From the NCBI RefSeq assembly GCF_003048535.1, contig NZ_PIRQ01000006.1, positions 1 through 64,000 of the forward strand: a stretch of 64,000 nucleotides of DNA, written 5' to 3'. Each line of letters starts with the position of its first letter. Positions within the stretch are counted from its first letter, which is position 1. The notes below the pieces were generated by a model. It did no database searches. It was not told where the DNA came from and was given only the letters and a program-made list of their open reading frames with translations. Origin of the DNA: Campylobacter concisus (GTDB lineage: Bacteria > Campylobacterota > Campylobacteria > Campylobacterales > Campylobacteraceae). Position numbers and translations under genes: made by a program. Below, piece by piece: positions 34,327 through 45,562 of the stretch.

Positions 34327-36702
34327 TTACTGACAACCTTCGCATTCGATTGAGCGGTCGGCTACGTCGTTTAGCTTTTCGCTGTCTGGTGACTCAGAGC
34401 GTAGATAATAAGTTGATTTTAGTCCAAGCTCCCATGCAAGCGTGTAAATTTCGCTTAGATATCCGCCGCTTGCTTTGTCTAAGCTCATGAAGATATTTAG
34501 ACTTTGACCTTGATCGATCCATTTTTGACGGATAGCGCCTGCTTTTATCAAAATTCTCTGATCAAGCTCGTATGCTGGTGTGTAAAACTGCCAAGTGTCA
34601 GGGCTTAAATTTGGCACGACATTTGGGATCATACCGCTTAGGTTGTGCTCAAACCACTTACGTTTATAGACTGGCTCGATGGTCTGAGTAGTGCCAACAA
34701 GGATCGAGATCGAGCTAGTTGGGGCGATCGCCATTAGGTAGCCGTTTCTCATGCCGTCGCGCTTGACCTTCTCTCTTAGCTTGTCCCAGTCGCAGACATT
34801 TTCGTCAAATAGTCCGCCTTTGTCGTTTAAAAGGGCTTTTGCGTTCTCGTTTGCGGTGTCTATCGGCATGATGCCTTTGCTCCATTTTGAGCCTTCAAAA
34901 TTTGGATATATGCCCTTTTCTACGGCTAAATTTGAGCTAGCGTAGATGGCGTTATAGCTTATATTTTCCATTATGCTGTCAATGAGCGCCAAATGCTCGT
35001 AACTGCCCCATTTTACGTTTTTCTCAGCTAGCATTTGCGCCTCACCCATGACGCCAAGGCCGATCGAGCGAGAGGCTAGGTTTGTGTGTTTTACCTTTTT
35101 GTGTGGGTAGAAATTTAGATCTATAACGTTATCAAGCATCCTAATAGCTATCGGCACGACACGCTCGATATCCTCTTTGCTGTTTATCTTGCTTAAATTT
35201 ATACTCGCAAGGTTGCAAACTGCCGTTTTACCCTCGATGCTCTCTTTTTCTACGATAAAAATTTGCTTACCTTTTAGGCTATCAAGCGCGCTAAGCTTTT
35301 TGGCCTTTTTAGTTATGCCGCTATCGACCGTGACGTCTTCTTCTTCGTCAAATAGCTCCTCGCCGCCATCTTCATAAGTGATCTTGATCTTATAGTAGTT
35401 TGGCGCTGTGTTTTGAAAAATTTCGGTGCATAAATTTGAGCTTCTGATGATGCCCTCGTGGTCGTTTGGATTTGTTTTGTTGGCATTGTCTTTAAAGCAC
35501 AAAAATGGCATGCCAGTTTCAAAATAGCTAGTTAAAATTTTCTTCCAAAGCTCTTTTGCAAGGATGGTATTTTTCTGGATATTTTCGTCGTTTTCATATT
35601 CCAAGTATCTCTTCTCAAACTCCTCGCCGTAAAGGTCGCAAAGATCACTTACTTGAGCTGGGTCAAAAAGACTCCAGCGGCCATTTTCTTTAACACGCTT
35701 CATAAATAGGTCGTTTATCCAAAGTGCAGGAAAAAGCTCGTGTGCACGGCGTCTCTCTTCGCCTGAATTTTTACGAAGATCGAGAAAATCGCTCACGTCC
35801 ATATGCCAAGGCTCGATATAAACGGCTATCGCGCCCTTTCTAGTGCCTAGCTGATCGACCGCTACTGCGATGTCGTTTGTCACTTTTAAAAATGGTATGA
35901 TACCGCCAGCTGCGTTCTTGTGTCCATCGATACTGCCGCCCATCGCACGCACCTTGCTCCAGTCCCAGCCGATACCACCGCCAAATTTTGAAAGAAGAGC
36001 CATCTCTTTGTAGCTATCAAAAATTCCTTCGATATTATCAGGCGTGCTACCTACATAACAGCTACTTAGCTGGTGGCGCGTAGTCCTTGCGTTTGAGAGC
36101 GTTGGCGTGGCTAGCATCACTTCAAATTTAGAGATAAGGTCGTAAAATTTCTTAGCCCAGCCTTGACTGTCTAGCTCGTTTTGCGCTAGAAACATCGCGA
36201 TTGCCATAAACATATGCTGTGGTAGCTCTATTGGCATGCCATTCTTATCTTTGATGAGATAGCGGTCATAAAGCGTCTTGATACCAAGGTATGCAAACTG
36301 AAGGTCACGCTCGGGCTTGATATAAGCGTTTAGGTCCTCAAGATCGTACTTCTCTTTTAGCCCAGGGATGATGCGACCTACTTTTTCGCCCTTTACAAGA
36401 TAATCTTTTAGGTGGTTGTAGCCATTAAAGCCGGTCACTTTATGATAAAGGTCGAACAAAAATAGCCTCGCAGCGACAAATGTCCAATTTGGGCGGTCGA
36501 TGTCGATCTTGTCAACTGCTGTTTTTATAAGAGTCTGCTGAATTTCCTCAGTCGTTATCATATCTCTAAACTGGATTTTCGCGTCTACTTCAAGTTCACT
36601 AAGGCTTACATTGCTAAGGCCAAAAACGGCTTCATTTGTATATTTTTTGATCTTACTTATATCAAGCTCTTCGGTTCTGCCATTACGTTTTATAACTTTC
36701 AA
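34327..36702 (-). CDS. nrdA: ribonucleoside-diphosphate reductase, class Ia alpha subunit
   Basis: NrdA holds the active site of aerobic ribonucleotide reduction and pairs with NrdB (2203-3225). The 791-residue protein has an N-terminal ATP cone (about 1-90) for allosteric control. Active-site features are SSCYVGSTPDNIEG (first redox Cys, about 218), the thiyl Cys in SSNLCTEIF (about 427), and the C-terminal relay pair Cys787/Cys790 (CEGCQ). The start is TTG at 36702 preceded by GGAGAGATATTT. The C. jejuni order purB-nrdA is kept: purB lies 217 bases upstream. The intervening 36703-36919 is AT-rich without a credible gene. Confidence 0.96.
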   Translation of the reverse strand: MKVIKRNGRTEELDISKIKKYTNEAVFGLSNVSLSELEVDAKIQFRDMITTEEIQQTLIKTAVDKIDIDRPNWTFVAARLFLFDLYHKVTGFNGYNHLKDYLVKGEKVGRIIPGLKEKYDLEDLNAYIKPERDLQFAYLGIKTLYDRYLIKDKNGMPIELPQHMFMAIAMFLAQNELDSQGWAKKFYDLISKFEVMLATPTLSNARTTRHQLSSCYVGSTPDNIEGIFDSYKEMALLSKFGGGIGWDWSKVRAMGGSIDGHKNAAGGIIPFLKVTNDIAVAVDQLGTRKGAIAVYIEPWHMDVSDFLDLRKNSGEERRRAHELFPALWINDLFMKRVKENGRWSLFDPAQVSDLCDLYGEEFEKRYLEYENDENIQKNTILAKELWKKILTSYFETGMPFLCFKDNANKTNPNDHEGIIRSSNLCTEIFQNTAPNYYKIKITYEDGGEELFDEEEDVTVDSGITKKAKKLSALDSLKGKQIFIVEKESIEGKTAVCNLASINLSKINSKEDIERVVPIAIRMLDNVIDLNFYPHKKVKHTNLASRSIGLGVMGEAQMLAEKNVKWGSYEHLALIDSIMENISYNAIYASSNLAVEKGIYPNFEGSKWSKGIMPIDTANENAKALLNDKGGLFDENVCDWDKLREKVKRDGMRNGYLMAIAPTSSISILVGTTQTIEPVYKRKWFEHNLSGMIPNVVPNLSPDTWQFYTPAYELDQRILIKAGAIRQKWIDQGQSLNIFMSLDKASGGYLSEIYTLAWELGLKSTYYLRSESPDSEKLNDVADRSIECEGCQ

Positions 36703-36919
36703 AAATATCTCTCCATGTTAAATTTTAATTTGGGATTTTATCCAAAAGGAGATAAAAACTCTCTTTGTTAAAAAAGTGCTTTTAAATATAAAATTTGACT
36801 CAAAAAATAATATTTTATTTTTAAAAATTAAAAAATTTGATCTTATTTTAAAATGATTGTAAAAATTTTTGAAGTGATATTTTGAAGCAAGAAGCATAAA
36901 TTTGCTTCTTGCATTTAAA

Positions 36920-38251
36920 TTACTTGCCAAAGACTCTGGCGAAAATTCTATCTACATTTTTGGTGTAGTAGTTGTAGTCAAAGCACTCTTTGATCTCATC
37001 TTTGCTAAGGCTCTTAGTTAGGTCCTCGTCGTTTAGTAAATTTTGCAAAAACAGGCTGTGACCTTGCTCGTCGATCGCTTTTTTGCCCTCTTGCAAGTCT
37101 GCCCAGACCTTCATAGCGTTGCGTTGAACGATCTTATATGCGTCCTCTCTAGAGATTCCGCGCTGCGGCAGTTGTAAAAGTACGCGCTGTGAAAAGACTA
37201 GACCGCCTGTTAAATTTAAATTTTTCATCATATTTTCTGGATATACGACTAAATTTGCTATCAAATTTTTGATGCGAACCAGCATAAAATCAGCCGTGAT
37301 AAACATATCTGGCAGGATAAATCTCTCAACCGAGCTGTGGCTAATGTCGCGCTCGTGCCAAAGGGCGACGTTTTCAAGTGCAGGCGTAACGTATGAGCGT
37401 AGCACCCTGCAAAGACCAGTGATGTTTTCGCTAAGGACTGGATTGCGCTTGTGTGGCATCGCGCTTGAGCCCTTTTGTCCTGGGCTAAAATACTCCTCTG
37501 CCTCATAAACCTCGGTCCTTTGGTAGTGCCTAATGGCAACTGCGATCTTCTCGCACGTAGAGGCTAGAACTGCGATGGCGCTCACCACATGTGCGTAGCG
37601 GTCACGCTGGATCACTTGGTTTGACGCTGGGGCAGCTTTGAGACCGAGCTCCTCACATGTTAGCTCTTCAAATTCCATCGGAGCGTGGGCTAAATTTCCC
37701 ATAGCGCCTGAGAGTTTGCCGTAGCTGATCGTATCTTTTGCGTCTTTGATGAGCTTTAGCGCCCTTGCAATCTCATCGTACCAGATGGCAAGCACAAGGC
37801 CAAAAGTTATCGGCTCGCCGTGGATGCCGTGGCTTCTGCCGACCATGAGCGTGTGCTTGTGCTCGATCGCTCTGTTTTTGACCGCCTGCATAAATTCCTC
37901 TACGTCGCTGATGATGAGCTCTAGGCTCTCTTTCATCTGAAGTGCGACAGCTGTGTCGATGCAGTCGCTTGAGGTCATGCCATAATGCACAAACCTACTC
38001 TCCTCGCCAAGGCTCTCACTAACGCTTGTTAAAAACGCGATGACATCGTGCTTTGTCGTCTTTTCTATCTCATCGATACGAGCTACTTCAAAATTAGCGT
38101 TTTTGCAAATTTTCTCGCAGTCGCCGTCGCTTATGAAGCCAAGCTTATTCCAAGCTTTAACGGCAGCTTTTTCTACCTTGAGCCAAGCGTCATACTTTGC
38201 TTGCATGCTCCACTTATCAGCCATCTCTTTACGCGAGTATCTTTCGACCAT
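36920..38251 (-). CDS. purB: adenylosuccinate lyase
   Basis: PurB removes fumarate from SAICAR and from adenylosuccinate in purine synthesis. The 443 residues match the family. The fumarase/ASL signature [15 protein letters not shown] is present around residue 262-276, and [10 protein letters not shown] near residue 92 and [10 protein letters not shown] near residue 138 hold further substrate-binding and catalytic residues. The cytoplasmic tetramer is expected to be active. The gene is divergent from the RluA-type synthase with a 186-base shared upstream region. Confidence 0.97.
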   Translation of the reverse strand: MVERYSRKEMADKWSMQAKYDAWLKVEKAAVKAWNKLGFISDGDCEKICKNANFEVARIDEIEKTTKHDVIAFLTSVSESLGEESRFVHYGMTSSDCIDTAVALQMKESLELIISDVEEFMQAVKNRAIEHKHTLMVGRSHGIHGEPITFGLVLAIWYDEIARALKLIKDAKDTISYGKLSGAMGNLAHAPMEFEELTCEELGLKAAPASNQVIQRDRYAHVVSAIAVLASTCEKIAVAIRHYQRTEVYEAEEYFSPGQKGSSAMPHKRNPVLSENITGLCRVLRSYVTPALENVALWHERDISHSSVERFILPDMFITADFMLVRIKNLIANLVVYPENMMKNLNLTGGLVFSQRVLLQLPQRGISREDAYKIVQRNAMKVWADLQEGKKAIDEQGHSLFLQNLLNDEDLTKSLSKDEIKECFDYNYYTKNVDRIFARVFGK

Positions 38252-38437
38252 TGTTGAACCTTTTTGTATTAGTTTTTCTTATCATAAAAGTAAATTTTAA
38301 CCTTGAAAGCTAAAAACTACATCGTATAATTTTTATAAAATTTAAGTTTTGATTATATAAAATCCGGGCTGAAATATCGGTTATACACTTATAAATTTGA
38401 GCTTAAGATAGCTCGCTCATTTTTTAAAGGATTATTT

Positions 38438-39352
38438 TTGCCCTATGTAAATAAATTTATCGCTATTACAGATCATCAAAAAGCTTATGAAATTTTGCTG
38501 CAAAATGGCTTTAGTATGAGAGAAGCACAGCGCTTCATTGACAAGGGTAGACTGATATGTGGTGGCAATGTCGTGAGCGAGAAAAATGCCATATTGTGTG
38601 GAGAGGTCTTTTTGATCGACTATAAGGCGGAGCCAAAGGGACTTAAGCCGATCTTTGAGTGTGAAAGCTTTGCTGTATTTGACAAGCCAAGCGGCGTATT
38701 AAGCCACCCAAATGGTAGGCATTGCGAATACTCACTAAATGATGAAATTTACACGCTTTTTGGGCGAGAAGCGAGCGTGGCACATAGGCTGGACTTTGAA
38801 ACAAGCGGCGTAATAGTCGTGGGAAAAGATAGAAATTCCACGATAAAACTAAAGAAATTTTTTGAAAACAGAGAGGTTTTTAAAAGCTACGTCGCTATGG
38901 TACAAGGCAAAATCGAACGAGAATTTACGATCAATGCAAAAATGGATCTAGCAAACAACTATGACGATGTAAAAATGCGGATGCAAATTTGTGAAAATGG
39001 CAAGAGTGCGGTGACTAAAATTTTGCCTATAAAGTATTTTGACGATATCGATACGACTTTGGTTCGGGCTATCCCACTCACTGGTAGACAGCATCAAATT
39101 CGCTTACATTTGTTTCATGTGAAACACAAGATACTTGGTGAACCACTTTATGGTTTACTATGTCCGCAGATCGAGAAAATTTTAGATAAAGAGATGAGCG
39201 AGCGTGAACGGATAAATTTAACTGGAGCAAAAAGGCTCTTACTCCACTCAGATGAAATTTCTTTTAAATTTGATGAAATTTTTTATAACATAAAAAGCAA
39301 ATTTGACGCTGAAAGCGAATTTTATAGATTTGCAAAAGAAGGTTTACTTTAG
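38438..39352 (+). CDS. RluA-family pseudouridine synthase
   Basis: The 304-residue protein has an N-terminal S4-like RNA-binding part (about 15-65) and an RluA catalytic domain. The catalytic aspartate is Asp119 in AHRLDFETSG; the later GRQHQIRLHLFHVKH closes the active site. It converts specific uridines in rRNA or tRNA to pseudouridine. The start is TTG at 38438 with AAAGGATTA upstream. Its place beside purB matches C. jejuni Cj0022c. The exact target uridine (RluA, RluC or RluD type) cannot be assigned from sequence alone. Confidence 0.9.
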   Translation: MPYVNKFIAITDHQKAYEILLQNGFSMREAQRFIDKGRLICGGNVVSEKNAILCGEVFLIDYKAEPKGLKPIFECESFAVFDKPSGVLSHPNGRHCEYSLNDEIYTLFGREASVAHRLDFETSGVIVVGKDRNSTIKLKKFFENREVFKSYVAMVQGKIEREFTINAKMDLANNYDDVKMRMQICENGKSAVTKILPIKYFDDIDTTLVRAIPLTGRQHQIRLHLFHVKHKILGEPLYGLLCPQIEKILDKEMSERERINLTGAKRLLLHSDEISFKFDEIFYNIKSKFDAESEFYRFAKEGLL

Positions 39353-39512
39353 TCTAAAATTTTTTAATAAATTTCTATTTCTCATAAACCCTTACCTACG
39401 TTTTGCCAAAGTTTATCACTTTTAGATACCACAATGATAATTTTATAGTTTATGCAATTAACACTCCATTTTATTTCTTTATGAGAGCTAGATTTTATCT
39501 TGATGTTAAGAC

Positions 39513-39623
39513 TCAGAATTTATACCTATCTTTTTCATCTTTTAAAACTTTTAAAATAAGTCCTAATCCGAGTAAAACCACCACAGCAACAAAGACTATT
39601 TCGGCTATATCAAGTGCACTCAT
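39513..39623 (-). CDS. 36-residue single-helix membrane protein behind rlmN
   Basis: The ATG at 39623 follows the rlmN stop by one base (TAAAATGAG), so translation is probably coupled. The product MSALDIAEIVFVAVVVLLGL... is one membrane helix (about 6-25) with a charged C-terminal tail KVLKDEKDRYKF. C. jejuni has a very small gene (Cj1714) in the same place behind rlmN, as I recall, which supports a conserved gene. The function is unknown. The plus-strand frame of 89 codons over the same bases is a shadow. The space 39353-39512 holds nothing else. Confidence 0.6.
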   Translation of the reverse strand: MSALDIAEIVFVAVVVLLGLGLILKVLKDEKDRYKF

Positions 39624-39624
39624 T

Positions 39625-40761
39625 TTAACTCACACTGGCTTTACTATTATCTTCAAGCGACTGTCTTTTTAAATTTTTATCACTGGCAATGGTTTTAAAT
39701 TTTGTATTTTCATTGCGTTGTTTTAACTGTCCACAAGCTGCACTTATATCAAGTCCTTTACTCTGTCTAATCGTGCAAGTAACGCCATGATCTCTTAGAT
39801 ATTCTTGAAATTTTAGCATGCTGGTAAGCTCGGGTCGTCCAAATTCACTGCCTTCATGCGGGTTAAAATAGATCAAATTTACCTTTGCCTTGATACCATG
39901 CAGCAGTTTTACCAGCTTTTTTGCATCACTAACGCTGTCATTTAGATCTTTGATAACAAGGTATTCAAACATCACGCGTTTGCGCATATCGATAGGGAAT
40001 CCCCTAACAGCATCCATAACAGCCTCGATATTATACGCCTTATTTATCGGCATCAGACGGCTTCTAAGCTCATTAGTAACAGCATGAAGCGATATGGCTA
40101 ATAACACACCAATATCCATCTCGCCAAGCTTTTTTATCTGGCTGCCAAGTCCGCTAGTTGAAACGGTTTGACGACGCGGCGATATGGCTAGACCCTCGTT
40201 AAGTGCTAAAATTTTGATCGCTTTACTAACGTTAGCAAGATTATCAAGTGGCTCACCCATACCCATATAAACGACATTTATGCGTCTTTCATAAGGTATT
40301 TTATTTTCTCTTTTTATCCATAAAATTTGCCCTACGATCTCACCGGCAGTCAAATTTCTAACAAGTCCACCCTTTGCTGTTAGACAAAAAGCACATCCCA
40401 TTTTACAGCCAACCTGCGAACTAACACAAACCGTATAACGAGCATGGCGACTGACCTTTCCATTCTCATCACTAATCTCCTCTTTCATCGGGAGTAAGAC
40501 ACTCTCTATCTTTAGCCCATCTTTTAGCTCAAAAAGATACTTGATCGAACCATCACTACTTTGCTCAAATTTTACACATTTTAAAGGATCGATATAAAAT
40601 TTTTCAGCCAGATCTTGACGCATATCTTTAGGTAAATTTAGCATTTGGCTAAATTCGGTTGCATTTTTTTTATATATCCACTCGTAGATTTGTGTTGCTC
40701 TAAATGGTGGAGAAACTAACTCTTTTAGCTCATCAATACTAAGATCAAGCAAATTTATCAC
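39625..40761 (-). CDS. rlmN: 23S rRNA/tRNA adenine-C2 methyltransferase RlmN
   Basis: RlmN is a radical SAM enzyme that methylates C2 of A2503 in 23S rRNA and A37 of some tRNAs. The 378-residue protein has the cluster motif CKMGCAFC (about residues 126-133), MGMGEPLDN near 182, and the two mechanistic cysteines, the second in DISAACGQL near the C-terminus. The N-terminal helical part (about 1-90) binds RNA. Its ATG overlaps the preceding nucleosidase-like gene by four bases. The C-terminal tail after GQL is longer than usual and polar. Confidence 0.95.
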   Translation of the reverse strand: MINLLDLSIDELKELVSPPFRATQIYEWIYKKNATEFSQMLNLPKDMRQDLAEKFYIDPLKCVKFEQSSDGSIKYLFELKDGLKIESVLLPMKEEISDENGKVSRHARYTVCVSSQVGCKMGCAFCLTAKGGLVRNLTAGEIVGQILWIKRENKIPYERRINVVYMGMGEPLDNLANVSKAIKILALNEGLAISPRRQTVSTSGLGSQIKKLGEMDIGVLLAISLHAVTNELRSRLMPINKAYNIEAVMDAVRGFPIDMRKRVMFEYLVIKDLNDSVSDAKKLVKLLHGIKAKVNLIYFNPHEGSEFGRPELTSMLKFQEYLRDHGVTCTIRQSKGLDISAACGQLKQRNENTKFKTIASDKNLKRQSLEDNSKASVS

Positions 40762-41438
40762 ATATTTTCCTTTATATATTTTGTTAGAATTTTCTTGGCC
40801 TCTGCGTGATTTTTTATAAAATCAGCATGTGCATTTTTATCACAAAAATTTGTCGCTACAAAAATTCCATAAGCTGGAATTTTAAAAATTTGAGCTACTC
40901 TTAGAACAGAAAAAAACTCCATATTTTCTAAAAAATAGCCTTTTTCAAATATCTTATGAGCCAAATTTTTGTCTGTCGTTATGAAATTTGACGAATTTAT
41001 TTTGATAGTTCCACGTGAAACGATAGAAGAAATTTCACACTCAATCGGTGAATAAGATCTATTTTCTACGCTAGAAATTTCAATATTTGCCCCAACTGAG
41101 CTTTCATAAATTTGTAAAATTTCACCATCTTTATAAAGACCTGCCGAGCCAACGAAAACTATTTTTTCTGGCATCTTATATAAATTTCGTTCAGGATTTT
41201 TTGACAAATTTTGACTTATATCTTTTAGCTCTGGATTTGATGAGTTTGCAAATTTAGCTTCGATCTTTGCAAAATAGTGCGGATCGATATTTTTTAAATT
41301 TATACCATTTTCATCCGCTCCAATACATGCTCGTTTCTGCAAAAATTTTGTCAAATTTATCGCCATATCAACTAGGCCCACACCCATTGGCAAAGCAAAG
41401 TCAAAAATTTCGTTTTTTCCAGCAGAGATAACTAACAT
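40758..41438 (-). CDS. purine-nucleoside phosphorylase/nucleosidase-like protein
   Basis: The 226-residue protein has a degenerate phosphorylase/nucleosidase fold: [21 protein letters not shown] at the start, [12 protein letters not shown] near 93-104, and [13 protein letters not shown], here as [17 protein letters not shown] (about 171-187), which corresponds to the substrate-binding M-E of the family. The usual late Asp is replaced by [10 protein letters not shown] with Asp. It lies between hisF and rlmN in the order seen in C. jejuni (Cj1712 position). The exact nucleoside is unknown. It overlaps hisF by one base and rlmN by four. Confidence 0.7.
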   Translation of the reverse strand: MLVISAGKNEIFDFALPMGVGLVDMAINLTKFLQKRACIGADENGINLKNIDPHYFAKIEAKFANSSNPELKDISQNLSKNPERNLYKMPEKIVFVGSAGLYKDGEILQIYESSVGANIEISSVENRSYSPIECEISSIVSRGTIKINSSNFITTDKNLAHKIFEKGYFLENMEFFSVLRVAQIFKIPAYGIFVATNFCDKNAHADFIKNHAEAKKILTKYIKENM

Positions 41439-42193
41439 TAGAGCCTAACCTCAACGCCATTTGCCTTGAGATACTCTTTTAGTTTTTTTATCTCGATTTC
41501 GCCAAAGTGAAATATCGAAGCAGCTAAACACGCATCAGCCCCGGCTTCAAAAGCATCTTTAAAATGCTCCATCTTACCAGCGCCACCACTTGCGATAGTT
41601 GGTATAGAAAGCATGCTAAATACCTTTGTTAGCTCAAGGTTAAAACCTTGTTTGACGCCATCGTTATCCATAGACGTTAGCAATATCTCCCCTGCTCCAC
41701 GCGACTCAACCTCTTTTGCCCAAGCAAAGGCATCTTTTTTGGTATCGATCCTGCCACCATTTATAAAAACACTATAACCATTTTCGATCTTTTTGGTATC
41801 GATAGCAACGACGACACATTGTGAGCCAAATTTCTTAGCTGCCTCATCGATCAAATTTGGATCTTGTATAGCTGATGAATTTAAGCTTACTTTATCGCAA
41901 CCGGCATTTAAAAGGCGAGAGATATCATCGATCGTGCGTATACCTCCGCCAACTGTTAGTGGGATAAAAAGCTTACTTGCGACCTTTTTTACGACATCAA
42001 CTATCGTATCACGCCCAAGATGAGAGGCAGTGATATCCAAAAAGCAAAGCTCATCAGCGCCCTCGTCATTGTATCTTTTAGCTATCTCGACAGGATCTCC
42101 AGCATCAACAAGCCCTACGAAATTTACGCCTTTTACGACTCTGCCATCTTTTACATCAAGGCATGGGATTATGCGTTTTGCAAAATGATTCAA
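41438..42193 (-). CDS. hisF: imidazole glycerol phosphate synthase cyclase subunit
   Basis: HisF with HisH makes imidazole glycerol phosphate and AICAR in histidine synthesis. The 251-residue (beta/alpha)8 barrel has the two catalytic aspartates in [13 protein letters not shown] (residue 14 region) and [13 protein letters not shown] (about 178-190); phosphate loops are VGGGIRT and ASGGAG. The partner hisH is not in the window. The gene is fused in a run: helicase, hisF, nucleosidase-like, rlmN, small protein, each overlapping or touching the next. Confidence 0.96.
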   Translation of the reverse strand: MNHFAKRIIPCLDVKDGRVVKGVNFVGLVDAGDPVEIAKRYNDEGADELCFLDITASHLGRDTIVDVVKKVASKLFIPLTVGGGIRTIDDISRLLNAGCDKVSLNSSAIQDPNLIDEAAKKFGSQCVVVAIDTKKIENGYSVFINGGRIDTKKDAFAWAKEVESRGAGEILLTSMDNDGVKQGFNLELTKVFSMLSIPTIASGGAGKMEHFKDAFEAGADACLAASIFHFGEIEIKKLKEYLKANGVEVRL

Positions 42194-45100
42194 ATCTGTC
42201 CTTTATCTATTTTTCTAGCCGCTACCTCAAAATATGGCAAATTAGACCAATTTTCTCGGTTACCAACTATATAAACAACCTCTTTTGCTCTTGTTAGTGC
42301 TACATTTAGTAGGTTTGGCGTACTAGCAGCCCATGCTCTAGCACCTTTTGTGGCACCGCCAAGAACAAAGATAACAACATCAGCTTCTTTACCTTGCATG
42401 GTGTGAATAGTACCAGCCCCTTTTAAATTTTTACAAACATCTTTAAAAGGTGTTATTATTTTAACACTATCTTTTAGCTTGGCTAGCTTACCATCTAAAA
42501 GCTCTTTAACGATCATACCTTCGGCTTTATTATAGTTACCTATCCATTCATCACTACTAACGTCAATCCACTCTGTTTTGATATTAGGATCACTAAGTTT
42601 ACTTTCACTACTTCTGCCAAGTATCATCATATCATCATATGTTGTTTCGTTTGAAATTTTAAACATAGGGTTGGCGCACCTTCTATGAACGATAAGTGGC
42701 GAACCAACCCAAATGGACTTACCCTCTCCTTTTATATATGTACCAATATTTTGTACTTTATCGGCTCGAAGTTGAACTGATGATTTTAGTAGATTAAACT
42801 CATCCTTTGCATCGCAGTAGCGTAAAATAGCATTATTTAAAGCTGGTGGCAATGTTACAACAGGCTCAAGTTGAAGTGGATCGCCAACTACAACAGCCAT
42901 GTTCGAACGAAGCAATGCACCTAATGCGTTAGTTAAATTTGCCTGCCCTGCTTCATCTATCAAAAGCAAGCCTATATCGCCATTTAAAAGGTCTTTAAAA
43001 GTGTTATTAAACGAGGCAAAAGTCGAGCTAACAACTGGCGTTAGTAAAAATAATCCTTTGATTATCTCACGCCTGTCTTTAGACTTAAGACCGTTTTTTT
43101 CAGCCATCTTTTCATCATTAAAGATAACGCTAACAGCACGCAAATTTGCCCTAACAGCCTCTTTGCAAGCAAAAATAGTAGCTTTATGCAGATTAAGCGC
43201 TTCTTTAAAAAGCTTGATTCTTGCCTTAAAAAGCTTCGTCTTGTGGGATTTCTCATCAAGATCACGTTCCATCATAAATGGCATACTCTTTTGTATTTCT
43301 TCATTACTCTGATTAAAACTACCATTTAAAAAGCTATCAAGCTCTTCGCTTCTACCAATTAATTTTTGACGTCTAATAAAGTCATCATTAAGCTTGTTTA
43401 GATGGTCTATCTTGGTGTTAAGTTCTAAAATTTTCTCTTCAAGCTGAGTTATTTGAGCTTTTAGTTCGTTTAATTTTACTTCACTCTTCTCTTTGTTTTC
43501 ACTATTTTGCTTGCTTGCTTTCAAATTTTGCTCAGCTATTTGGCGATTTATCTCACTAACTTTTTGCGCTTCATTGTTATATTTTTCAAAAGCTTGTGTC
43601 CTTAAAATTTGCTGGAAAATAAAAAATGATGGCTTTGGAGGCGCACTGAGGTACTCTTGTAAAATTTCATTTTGACCAATAAGTTTTGTTAGCTCGTTAG
43701 CTTCAGCTGCCTTTTGCTCTAGCTCATTTTTGCTCAAATCTAGCTCATCTATTAGTGGTTTTAAAAGCTCGTCTATTTGCTTTGCTGAATTATAGTTATC
43801 AAGTCTTTTATCGATATTTATAAGCTCACTATTTATACTTTTTAGCTCCTCTTCTTTGATCCTGATCTCGCTAAAAAGTAGATTTACTTCATGTAGGGCT
43901 TGATTAAATTTCTCCTTTGCCTCGTCGTAATCATCAATTCCTTCGCCGGTAGCCAAGTATTTGCCAAGCCCCATTAAAAAGCCATCTTGTTCTATAAATT
44001 CTTTAAATTCTTTTGAAATATCTTCAAACTGACTATGCGTTTTTTCGATCTTTACGCCATTAATCGCATTAAAAACAAAATTTGACTTATTTTGCTTTGA
44101 GCCAAGAGGTATGCAAAAAAGCCCCCATGCAGGTTTTGAGATAAAAGATTTTTCTCCAAAATTTGTCTTTTCATCGGCCGAGAGAAGCCTTGTAGCTATA
44201 AATTTAAAATAATCAATCTCGCCTGCGTAACTACCGATGCTTTTTAGTTGGCTAAGCTCTTTACTTAAAATTTCAACCGCACCGTTATTGCAAGAGCTAA
44301 CAACCATCTCATAGCCCTGGAGTTCTTTATTTAGAGTAAAATAAAGCACCTTATCGCTACTATCTCGAACTGGAGTAAAGATATCATGTCTGCTCATTTG
44401 CGCGAGTTTCATCGCTCTAAGCGTAACAACTTCAGCCATTACGTCTTTTAAAAGCGTTGTTTTACCAGTGCCTGGAGCGCCATTTACGCTATAAATTCCA
44501 CCACTTTTTTCTTTAAATTTTTTAATGATGTTATTAACAGCAATTTGCTGTGAGAAATTTAAAGCAAAGTCGCTAGCAAAGGCCGATCTTGGATACTCTT
44601 CTGCTTTAAAAAAATCTCTAACAAGCCTTTTATTTTGCTCATCTCTTACATCAAGTCTTTCAAATTTATTCTCACTGCCCTCATCCAAAAACTGATCCGT
44701 TAGCTCGTGCGTCCTGCCTGACTCGTAAAATTTGATAAGCAAATTTATATCATCTATGAAAAAGCTATTTAAAAGGCTATCATTTTCTTTAAAATTTGGA
44801 TTTATGATCTTTACTTCAAGCCTGATCACATCTTTGCAAAATGGCGTCTTTAGCGAGCTTTTTAGCTCCTCATGGACTGCTTTTACATAGTCGCTAAGCC
44901 TCATTTTCTCTTTGTGGATAGAAATTTTATCCTTGATGCGCTCACACTCTTTGCTAAAATCACTTTGGCTTATCTCTTTTAGATAATCTAGGCGAGCCAT
45001 TGCCCAAGGAGCTGTTGAGATGAAAAGATCATCAGACGAGTTTGGTGTAAAAAATAGAGTTAAATCATCATCTAAATTTACATCTTTTAAAGCAAAACTT

Positions 45101-45474
45101 TGCTCATTTTTGCAAAATACCAAATCACCGGCAAGCTTAAATTTATAGCAAAATGCCTTATCAAAGCTCGTTTGCTCAGAGCGTAGCTCATCTAAAATTT
45201 GCTCTTTTTCAAATTTCACGTTTGCTAGCTTTGAGATAAAAAGGGCAAGTAGGTCAGTTTCAAAAATGCCACCATAAATTGAAATTTCTACACCATTCTT
45301 TAAAAGAGATCTATCAAACGCTCTTAAAATTTGCAGAAATTTCTCATCAAAATTTGTAATCTCAAGATCCATTGATTTTTTAAATTTGCTATTTGTCTTT
45401 TTTGGCTCATCTAAAGTTTTTGGCTCTAAATATTGTGATAATAAAAAGTATTTTAAGGTATTTGCCTTGCTCAA
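42190..45474 (-). CDS. large SF1 (UPF1/DNA2-like) helicase
   Basis: The 1094-residue protein starts with TTG (45474). Residues 1-300 form an unrecognised N-terminal region. The P-loop GAPGTGKTT is at 332-340. A long coiled-coil insertion (about 520-700, rich in E, N, K and L) follows before motif [12 protein letters not shown] with Asp840, then [11 protein letters not shown] and, near the C-terminus, [15 protein letters not shown] and [15 protein letters not shown] (motifs V-VI). This is a superfamily 1B helicase domain split by the coiled coil. It probably unwinds or translocates on DNA or RNA; a defence role is possible but unsupported. It overlaps hisF by four bases. Confidence 0.8.
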   Translation of the reverse strand: MSKANTLKYFLLSQYLEPKTLDEPKKTNSKFKKSMDLEITNFDEKFLQILRAFDRSLLKNGVEISIYGGIFETDLLALFISKLANVKFEKEQILDELRSEQTSFDKAFCYKFKLAGDLVFCKNEQSFALKDVNLDDDLTLFFTPNSSDDLFISTAPWAMARLDYLKEISQSDFSKECERIKDKISIHKEKMRLSDYVKAVHEELKSSLKTPFCKDVIRLEVKIINPNFKENDSLLNSFFIDDINLLIKFYESGRTHELTDQFLDEGSENKFERLDVRDEQNKRLVRDFFKAEEYPRSAFASDFALNFSQQIAVNNIIKKFKEKSGGIYSVNGAPGTGKTTLLKDVMAEVVTLRAMKLAQMSRHDIFTPVRDSSDKVLYFTLNKELQGYEMVVSSCNNGAVEILSKELSQLKSIGSYAGEIDYFKFIATRLLSADEKTNFGEKSFISKPAWGLFCIPLGSKQNKSNFVFNAINGVKIEKTHSQFEDISKEFKEFIEQDGFLMGLGKYLATGEGIDDYDEAKEKFNQALHEVNLLFSEIRIKEEELKSINSELINIDKRLDNYNSAKQIDELLKPLIDELDLSKNELEQKAAEANELTKLIGQNEILQEYLSAPPKPSFFIFQQILRTQAFEKYNNEAQKVSEINRQIAEQNLKASKQNSENKEKSEVKLNELKAQITQLEEKILELNTKIDHLNKLNDDFIRRQKLIGRSEELDSFLNGSFNQSNEEIQKSMPFMMERDLDEKSHKTKLFKARIKLFKEALNLHKATIFACKEAVRANLRAVSVIFNDEKMAEKNGLKSKDRREIIKGLFLLTPVVSSTFASFNNTFKDLLNGDIGLLLIDEAGQANLTNALGALLRSNMAVVVGDPLQLEPVVTLPPALNNAILRYCDAKDEFNLLKSSVQLRADKVQNIGTYIKGEGKSIWVGSPLIVHRRCANPMFKISNETTYDDMMILGRSSESKLSDPNIKTEWIDVSSDEWIGNYNKAEGMIVKELLDGKLAKLKDSVKIITPFKDVCKNLKGAGTIHTMQGKEADVVIFVLGGATKGARAWAASTPNLLNVALTRAKEVVYIVGNRENWSNLPYFEVAARKIDKGQI

Positions 45475-45562
45475 ATTTATGCCCTATTTCGTTATTATTT
45501 AGTGATTATAATCCATTTTATATATGATTAAACTAAACTTGTAATCATTGTATAAGTAATTT

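Noticed and set aside
36718..36930. 70-codon minus-strand frame between purB and nrdA
   Set aside because: Very AT-rich, Phe/Lys/Ile-biased and without a start signal; it reads as intergenic DNA.
39403..39672. 89-codon plus-strand frame after the RluA-type gene
   Set aside because: It lies over the minus-strand small gene and the rlmN end, has no ribosome site and has a low-complexity T/S/F composition.
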